Origin: Patescibacteria group bacterium
GTDB lineage: Bacteria; Patescibacteriota; Patescibacteriia; Patescibacteriales; GWC2-42-12
Direction: 5' to 3'
Assembly: GCA_018827685.1 (NCBI GenBank)
Contig: JAHJXD010000041.1
Span: 1-17,525, forward strand
Length of the DNA: 17,525 nucleotides
Shown one piece after another: positions 12,726-17,525 of this stretch; positions within the stretch are counted from its first letter, which is position 1; each line of letters opens with the position of its first letter. The notes beneath the pieces were generated by a model that was not told the DNA's origin, ran no database searches, and saw only the letters and a list, made by a program, of their open reading frames with translations. A program made the translations under genes and the position numbers.

Positions 12726-15578
12726 TTATGTTGTTATGCTATTGACCTCCATCATCTGTCCCCAATTATTCCCTGCTTTTGCCTCAACAATTAAAGGAAT
12801 TTTCAATTTTATAACATTTTCCATAATATCTTTAATTTCAACCGCAATTTTTTTAATCAAACTCTCTTTTACCTCAAACACCAATTCATCATGTACTTGC
12901 AAGAGCATCTTAATCTCGCCGGATTGATAATTTTTCTTTATCAACTCCTGAACTCTAATCATGACCACCTTGATAATATCCGCGGCTGTTCCTTGCAATG
13001 GCGTATTAATCGCCATGCGCTCAGCGGTTTTTTTAACTTGTAAAATTGAAGAATTAATTTCAGGCACATAGCGCCGTCTGTGAAATAAGGTTTCAGTATA
13101 ACCTTGACAACGCGCTGATTCAATTGTTTTATCTATGAATAATTTAACTTCTTGATAAACTTTAAAATATTGTTCAATAAATTCCTTGGCTCGCGCAAAA
13201 GGAATATTAGCATTTTGGCTTAAGCCATGAGGTCCTTGACCATAGAGAATGCCAAAATTGGTTGCTTTGGCTTGTTGCCGCATCTCCGGAGTTACCTCTG
13301 ATAAAGCGACTTCATGAATAGCCGCTGCCGTTGCCTGATGAATGTCAACGCCTTTTTGAAAATCATTGATCATTTTTTTGTCACCGGACATATGAGCTGC
13401 CAAACGCAATTCAATTTGCGAATAATCTAATGACAGTAATTGATAACCTGCGTCAGCGATAAATGTTTTTCTAATTTCTTTGCCAAGCTCTGTTTTAATT
13501 GGAATATTTTGTAAATTTGGTTCAGTAGAAGATAATCTGCCTGTTGCGGTGATTGTTTGATTAAAACTAGTATGAATACGGCCTGTTTTAGAATTAACTA
13601 ATTTGGGTAATGCCTCAATATATGTTGAAGAAAGTTTGGCTAACTCGCGATATTCTTGAATTAAAATAATTATTGGATGCTGATCTTTTAATTTAACCAG
13701 CTCATCAGCACCAGTAGATAAGCCTGTTTTTGTTTTAGTTACGCCGGCTGTTGGAATTTCCAATTTTTCAAATAATATTTTTCTTAATTGCTGAGTGGAA
13801 TTGATATTAAATTTTTCTTTTGCTAATTCATAAATTTTATTAACTGCTTGGCAAATTTTTTTATCAACTTTTTGTTTAATTTTGGCTAAAACTTTTTTAT
13901 CAATTTTAATGCCGTAAATTTCCATTTGCGCCAACACTTTAACTAATGGCATTTCCACTTCTAAAAATAAATTTAGTAATTTTTCTTCTTTAAGTTTTAA
14001 CATTAATTTTTTAATCAGTCTAAAAGTAAAATCAACGTCTTCGCATGAATAAACATAAAGTTTATCTAATGGAACTTCGCTAAAACTAACCTTGTCGCGG
14101 CCAGCGCCAAGCAAATCATTTTTGGTAATTTTTTGAAAATTAAGCTCGCTAAAAGTTACAGTGTCTAAACCATGCTTACGGCTGCCCGGATCTAATAAAT
14201 AAGAAGCTATCATGCTATCGCCTGCAACTCCATTAACATTTATTTTTAAACTAGCCATGACCTCAATGTCATATTTAATATTATGCCCGTATTTTTTTAT
14301 TTTTTCATCCTCAAATATCAGCTTTAATTCTTCCAGCCATTTATTATCTAAAAAATCAGTATTTTTATTATAATCAAATAAATTTTGACTTTTGACTTTT
14401 GACTTTTGACTTTCGATTTTTATATAGTATGCTTCGCCTGCTTTCCATGAAAAACTAATACCTAATAATTCCGCGGCGATAGAATCGCAATCAACAGTTT
14501 CTGTGTCAAAAGCAAACTCTTTTTGTTCTTTTAATTGTTTAATAAATTTGTTAAATTTATCATCGCTATCAACTAAACAATATTTAAACATTGTTTTATC
14601 TCTGTCAAACTTATTTGCTACAACAGGGTAAATTGTTTTATTTGTTTGCAAAAACTGTTTATTTAAATTTGCTCCTGCTAAATTGTATAACCGAGGCAAT
14701 AACGACTTAAATTCAAAATCATTAAATATTTTAGCAACTTGTTCACGATCAAAAGAACTAAAATTAGCATCGCTTAATTCAAATTTCAATGGCACATCGC
14801 ATTTAATCGTAGCCAATTTTTTACTCAAAAACGCGTCTTCTCTAAATTCAATCAAAAGACCAAGTATTCTTTTTTTAATTTTTTTATTTTCTAACTTCTC
14901 GCTTTTCATTTCATCAACATATTTATATACTTCTTCTAATGTGCCGAATTTTTGTAATAATTCAATCGCTGTCTTTTCTCCGATTCCTTTGACTCCCGGA
15001 ATATTATCCGAAGGATCTCCGCGCAAAGCCTTAAAATCAATTATCTGCCCTGGCGATAAACCATATCTTTGTTTAACAGCTTCAATGTCATATAAAACCG
15101 AATCGGTTAAACCGCGCTTCATGGTAAAAACTTTTGTATTTTCATCAATTAATTGCAAAGTATCCAAATCGCCTGTGACAAGAATTTTCTCAACAGAACT
15201 GTCAACTTTTTTTGTTAAAGTTCCGATTAAATCATCAGCTTCATACCCGGCCAATTCATAAATCGGTATATTAAAAGCTTGGGCGATTTTTTTAACTTTG
15301 GGAATTTGTTCATAAAGCTCGTCAGGAGCTTTAATTCTATTGGCTTTATATTTTTCATATTGTTCATGCCGAAAAGTTTTTTCTTTGCGATCTAAAGTAA
15401 GGGCGATATAATCTGGCTGGAATTCCCGCAAAGCTTTAAGCAGCACAGTTGTAAAGCCATAAACAGCATTAACCATTTCTCCGGATTTGGTTGTTAATGG
15501 CGGCAAAGCGTGAAAACTGCGATGGATCAACGCGTTGCCGTCAATTATCATAAATTTTTCTTTTTTTAAGTTTGCCAT
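12726..15578 (-). CDS. polA: DNA polymerase I
   Basis: 950 residues, with all three domains of DNA polymerase I, which fills repair gaps and removes RNA primers. The 5' nuclease domain (1-300) has D13-G-N, G-Y-E-A-D-D (111-116), T-G-D-L-D-T-L-Q-L (135-143) and G-D-P-S-D-N-I-P-G-V-K-G-I-G (187-200). The 3'-5' exonuclease domain keeps its metal ligands: D358-T-E360, N433-x3-D437 and Y510-x3-D514, so proofreading should be active. The polymerase domain has motif A L-D718-Y-S-Q-I-E723, motif B with R768, K771, F775 and Y779, and motif C Q-V-H896-D897-E898. Four perfect heptamers at 14383-14410 encode a K/S/Q loop (residues 390-399) between exonuclease motifs. ATG 15578 gives the canonical N-terminus. 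It heads the polA-murD pair. Confidence 0.96.
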   Translation of the reverse strand: MANLKKEKFMIIDGNALIHRSFHALPPLTTKSGEMVNAVYGFTTVLLKALREFQPDYIALTLDRKEKTFRHEQYEKYKANRIKAPDELYEQIPKVKKIAQAFNIPIYELAGYEADDLIGTLTKKVDSSVEKILVTGDLDTLQLIDENTKVFTMKRGLTDSVLYDIEAVKQRYGLSPGQIIDFKALRGDPSDNIPGVKGIGEKTAIELLQKFGTLEEVYKYVDEMKSEKLENKKIKKRILGLLIEFREDAFLSKKLATIKCDVPLKFELSDANFSSFDREQVAKIFNDFEFKSLLPRLYNLAGANLNKQFLQTNKTIYPVVANKFDRDKTMFKYCLVDSDDKFNKFIKQLKEQKEFAFDTETVDCDSIAAELLGISFSWKAGEAYYIKIESQKSKVKSQNLFDYNKNTDFLDNKWLEELKLIFEDEKIKKYGHNIKYDIEVMASLKINVNGVAGDSMIASYLLDPGSRKHGLDTVTFSELNFQKITKNDLLGAGRDKVSFSEVPLDKLYVYSCEDVDFTFRLIKKLMLKLKEEKLLNLFLEVEMPLVKVLAQMEIYGIKIDKKVLAKIKQKVDKKICQAVNKIYELAKEKFNINSTQQLRKILFEKLEIPTAGVTKTKTGLSTGADELVKLKDQHPIIILIQEYRELAKLSSTYIEALPKLVNSKTGRIHTSFNQTITATGRLSSTEPNLQNIPIKTELGKEIRKTFIADAGYQLLSLDYSQIELRLAAHMSGDKKMINDFQKGVDIHQATAAAIHEVALSEVTPEMRQQAKATNFGILYGQGPHGLSQNANIPFARAKEFIEQYFKVYQEVKLFIDKTIESARCQGYTETLFHRRRYVPEINSSILQVKKTAERMAINTPLQGTAADIIKVVMIRVQELIKKNYQSGEIKMLLQVHDELVFEVKESLIKKIAVEIKDIMENVIKLKIPLIVEAKAGNNWGQMMEVNSITT
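14383..14410 (-). repeat. Perfect 4-unit heptamer tandem repeat inside polA
   Basis: TTTTGAC is repeated four times exactly (14383, 14390, 14397, 14404), followed by a degenerate TTTCGAT. It encodes S-Q-K-S-K-V-K-S-Q in a surface loop of the exonuclease domain. Since 7 is not a multiple of 3, gain or loss of one unit would shift the frame. Confidence 0.9.
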
Positions 15579-15607
15579 AAATTAAAATAACTAAGAGGTC
15601 TTTTGGT

Positions 15608-15616
15608 ATTATACCA
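15608..15616 (-). promoter_or_regulatory. polA promoter, extended -10
   Basis: On the minus strand TGG-TATAAT (15616 down to 15608) is a perfect extended -10 element, about 30 nt upstream of the polA ATG. It lies in the palindrome GGTATTATACC (15605-15615). No matching -35 is seen at 17 nt, as is usual for extended -10 promoters. Confidence 0.5.
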
Positions 15617-15621
15617 TATAA

Positions 15622-15649
15622 GTAGGGGCAATTCATGAATTGCCCCTAC
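15622..15649. repeat. Perfect 28-bp palindrome, copy 1
   Basis: GTAGGGGCAATTCA followed by its exact reverse complement, giving a 28-bp perfect palindrome upstream of polA. A shortened copy lies at 17215-17238. Such GTAGGGGCAATTC palindromes are widespread interspersed repeats in bacterial genomes (general knowledge). Confidence 0.85.
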
Positions 15650-15660
15650 AAGAAATACGG

Positions 15661-15698
15661 AACCATTAAGGTTAAAATCTATGGTTACAAAACAAATG
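15661..15698 (+). repeat. 38-nt direct repeat, left copy flanking the subtilase gene
   Basis: Runs from AACCATTAAGG to AAACAAATG and recurs at 17179-17215 in the same orientation with a single-base deletion. The two copies bracket the subtilase gene and its terminator. Confidence 0.85.
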
Positions 15699-15724
15699 AG
15701 CATTCAATCAAGAAGAGAGTATTT

Positions 15725-15764
15725 AAAACAGCAAAACCCGTCGAATGACGGGCTTTGCTGTTTT
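15725..15764 (-). terminator. Rho-independent terminator of the subtilase gene
   Basis: CAGCAAAACCCGTC (15729-15742) and GACGGGCTTTGCTG (15747-15760) enclose the loop GAAT, with A-run and T-run flanks. The single imperfect position is a G-U pair only in the minus-strand RNA, where TTTT also follows the stem, so it terminates the minus-strand gene. Confidence 0.88.
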
Positions 15765-15798
15765 GAGTTCATCGCGACGATGTCCTTGCCCGGTTGAG

Positions 15799-17007
15799 TT
15801 ACGGCTGCACAGCCTTATACGCATTTACCAAGCCCCAGCCATAGAGGTTGTCAAATCCTGTCTTTCCCAAGTCAAGGGCACGATCTTGAAGTTTCTTTTG
15901 CACTTCATCCGGATCCCACTTCCCATTGAGATTGACATCATACCCGCCGACTGGCGTATTTAAGACCAGAGCAACAGAGCCGGCAACATGCGGAGCAGCC
16001 ATGGAAGTTCCGGAAAGCGTTGCATAGCCGGTTCCTTTGTAAGTTGAGTAGATGGAAACTCCGGGCGCGGCAAGATCAATTTCCGGGCCGCGGTTAGACC
16101 AGCTGGCAATTACATTATTTTTGTCAGTGGCTGAAACCGCAATCGCTTCAGGATAGGCGGCCGGATAAATTACTGAACCGCCTGAATTGCCAGCCGCAGC
16201 TACTACCACAACGCCGGTCCCTTTCGCCGCAGCCACTGCATCATGGAATGATTGAATATCCGAATCTGTACCCAGACTCATATTAATTACTTGCATGCCA
16301 TTGGTCATTGCCCACTGAATTCCCTCAATCACGTCAGAAAGATACCCAGAGCCAGCCGCATTTAACGCTTTGATTGCGTAGAGGTCTGCTGCTGGTCCAA
16401 CACCAACAACGCCGATGGTGTTATTGAGCGCCGCGACAATACCGGCAACATGTGAACCATGACCGTTGTCATCGTTCCAACTCTTGCGAGGGTTAATGGT
16501 ATTCACGCCACCCTTTACATTAGCCGTGAGATCTGGATGATTGTTAGATATGCCAGTATCAATAATTCCGACTTTCACAGGGTTAGCAGTGTTCCCCCCT
16601 GGCCATACCAGTTCCGCATCAATCTGGTCAATACCCCAAGGCAACGATTGTGAGGACCGTGTTATCCTCTCTGCCCTAAAATTTCCTTCCCTATACTGTA
16701 GGGCAAATACTTCGACGTCTTCATCAACTCGCACAATATCCGGATGCGTTTTCAATTTCTCTGTCGCTGCGCGAGAAGGAATCTGTATTACCTCGGCGCC
16801 AATCAATCCGATGTTCTTTAATTTTGCGCCACCCACCCACCTAACGATTTCGTCTTTCGCAGCATCATTTAATCCAACCTTGAAAACAACTATCTTTCGG
16901 CCGCCGTCATCTTTTGTTTGGGCCGCAGAAAAATTTGGCTGTATTACAAAAAGCACTAAACCAAGCATTGCCGCAATGCTTATTACACTAAAGATGATTT
17001 TTTTCAT
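15799..17007 (-). CDS. Secreted subtilisin-like serine protease (S8 family)
   Basis: 402 residues. A signal peptide is at 1-29 (MKK, hydrophobic 4-22, A-S-type cleavage near F-S-A-A-Q). Residues 38-105 look like an inhibitor_I9-type propeptide (K-I-V-V-F-K-V-G, then V-R-V-D-E-D-V-E-V-F). The catalytic domain has D150 (G-I-I-D-T-G), H183 (N-G-H-G-S-H-V-A-G; H183 is the His after the first Gly), oxyanion N274 (A-A-G-N-S-G) and S335 (S-G-T-S-M-A-A-P-H). A loop at 357-368 (D-V-N-L-N-G-K-W-D-P-D-E) has the spacing of an EF-hand calcium site. The protein ends with G-W-G-L-V-N-A, the usual subtilase close, with no anchor domain, so it is likely released or loosely held outside the cell. Base composition is higher in G+C than its neighbours (33 of 60 at 16141-16200), and direct repeats flank it, both suggesting transfer. 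It has its own terminator. Confidence 0.93.
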   Translation of the reverse strand: MKKIIFSVISIAAMLGLVLFVIQPNFSAAQTKDDGGRKIVVFKVGLNDAAKDEIVRWVGGAKLKNIGLIGAEVIQIPSRAATEKLKTHPDIVRVDEDVEVFALQYREGNFRAERITRSSQSLPWGIDQIDAELVWPGGNTANPVKVGIIDTGISNNHPDLTANVKGGVNTINPRKSWNDDNGHGSHVAGIVAALNNTIGVVGVGPAADLYAIKALNAAGSGYLSDVIEGIQWAMTNGMQVINMSLGTDSDIQSFHDAVAAAKGTGVVVVAAAGNSGGSVIYPAAYPEAIAVSATDKNNVIASWSNRGPEIDLAAPGVSIYSTYKGTGYATLSGTSMAAPHVAGSVALVLNTPVGGYDVNLNGKWDPDEVQKKLQDRALDLGKTGFDNLYGWGLVNAYKAVQP

Positions 17008-17175
17008 AGGATTATATATAGAATATATTAATTTTTTAGCTCTTTTTCGACCTTTTTAAATTTTAACGCTCATTTCTTATGAAAAGTTTTATTTTACTAA
17101 AAAATCGTCCGAACTAATTTAAGAATAGTCCACTACTTCAGAAAAGTCAATGTTTCCGAATCAAATGATGTAAAA

Positions 17176-17215
17176 TGTAACCATAAGGTTAAAATCTATG
17201 GTTACAAAACAAATG
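17176..17215 (+). repeat. Direct repeat, right copy, with 10-bp hairpin
   Basis: Positions 17179-17215 repeat 15661-15698. TGTAACCATA (17176-17185) pairs perfectly with TATGGTTACA (17197-17206). The left copy keeps only a 6-bp version of this stem. Confidence 0.85.
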
Positions 17216-17238
17216 GGCAATTCATGAATTGCCCCTAC
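17215..17238. repeat. Palindrome, copy 2 (20-bp core)
   Basis: GGGCAATTCATGAATTGCCC (17215-17234) plus CTAC, the same palindrome as 15622-15649 with the left end missing. It directly abuts the direct repeat and contains the end of the dus-like reading frame. Confidence 0.85.
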
Positions 17239-17525
17239 TTAAAATATTGTTTAATATTTCCATTGTTTCTTTTGTGTCTTTTGTTTCCATAAGCCTCATC
17301 CTAATTATTTTTGCCTCTGGAAATCCATTAAGATAAGCTTTGAAATATTTTTTTAAAACAATAAATTTTTTTGTCTTAGAAAAATATTTATTAAATTTAT
17401 TTAACCACCATTCTGTCGAATTCTCAAAATAACTTTGATCATATTTAACCCATCCATTATCTTTTTCGCATTTATTTATTGGAATTTGATGAAATGAAAA
17501 TTTCTTTGTATAGAATGCAGCATTT
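17222..17525 (-). CDS. C-terminal part of a probable tRNA-dihydrouridine synthase (partial)
   Basis: A 100-residue frame is open to the right edge, so the 5' part lies outside the window. It ends L-K-K-Y-F-K-A-Y-L-N-G-F-P-E-A-K-I-I-R-M-R-L-M-E-T-K-D, resembling the C-terminal helical domain of Dus enzymes, which reduce uridines in tRNA D-loops using FMN. The flavin barrel is not in the window, so the call is tentative. The last residues (S-R-G-N-S) and the TGA stop (17224-17222 on the minus strand) are contributed by the palindrome, so the natural end may have been altered by its insertion. This is the only TGA stop among the genes here. Confidence 0.55.
   Translation of the reverse strand, partial: NAAFYTKKFSFHQIPINKCEKDNGWVKYDQSYFENSTEWWLNKFNKYFSKTKKFIVLKKYFKAYLNGFPEAKIIRMRLMETKDTKETMEILNNILSRGNS

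Noticed and set aside
14383..14410. CRISPR-like array
   Set aside because: The units are contiguous 7-mers without spacers and lie inside polA. No CRISPR array or cas gene is present in the window.
14683..15261. 192-codon frame antisense to polA
   Set aside because: It lies entirely opposite the conserved 5' nuclease domain of polA and has no family features.
16541..17059. 172-codon frame antisense to the subtilase
   Set aside because: It is a shadow of the protease gene, with composition explained by the opposite strand.

Overview
The window is AT-rich bacterial chromosome. It holds a dense set of core genes on both strands, separated by short intergenic islands full of small palindromes and repeats. 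Several traits fit a Patescibacteria (CPR) genome: an HRDC domain fused to exonuclease VII large subunit, weak or absent Shine-Dalgarno sequences, near-exclusive TAA stops, a LysW-like mini zinc ribbon, and interspersed palindromes lodged inside coding sequence. The phylum assignment is inference from gene style, since no rRNA is present.

Left part (1-4773, + strand): xseA and xseB encode the two subunits of exonuclease VII. They are followed by a zinc-ribbon gene broken by an in-frame TGA, a small membrane protein, a dispersed repeat that abuts a beheaded XRE regulator, an AlkD-like DNA glycosylase gene and a protein-L-isoaspartate methyltransferase (pcm). The DNA metabolism and repair genes here share a repeat (copies at 35-137 and 2937-3032) that lies upstream of xseA and upstream of the XRE remnant.

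Centre (4774-6000): this is the most unusual part. A TTGACA-N16-TATGAT promoter, whose -35 box sits inside a perfect 17-bp palindrome, drives a GC-rich, strongly structured segment of about 195 nt. That segment ends in a long hairpin with a T-run. No protein fits it well, so I call it a candidate structured non-coding RNA. It is followed by tRNA-Gly(UCC) and rpsP. An 11-bp palindrome (GGGACTGTCCC, one copy degenerate) occurs four times in 2 kb. Three of the four copies lie directly after a -10-like hexamer.

Right-centre (6000-11330): a small DUF4870-like membrane protein, phosphoenolpyruvate synthase, lgt (lipoprotein lipidation) and rpsT (whose promoter overlaps the end of lgt) read forward. 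Convergent holA (DNA polymerase III delta) follows, then a divergent 58-residue LysW-like zinc ribbon.

Right part (11365-17525, - strand): a polA-murD operon encodes a DNA polymerase I with all three activities' motifs and the MurD ligase of peptidoglycan synthesis. Both genes carry short repeats inside their reading frames. Upstream of polA lies a GC-richer secreted subtilase gene with its own terminator. It is bracketed by about 37-nt direct repeats and by two copies of a perfect palindrome, so it looks like an acquired cassette. The right edge holds the C-terminal end of a probable tRNA-dihydrouridine synthase, whose stop codon lies in the second palindrome.
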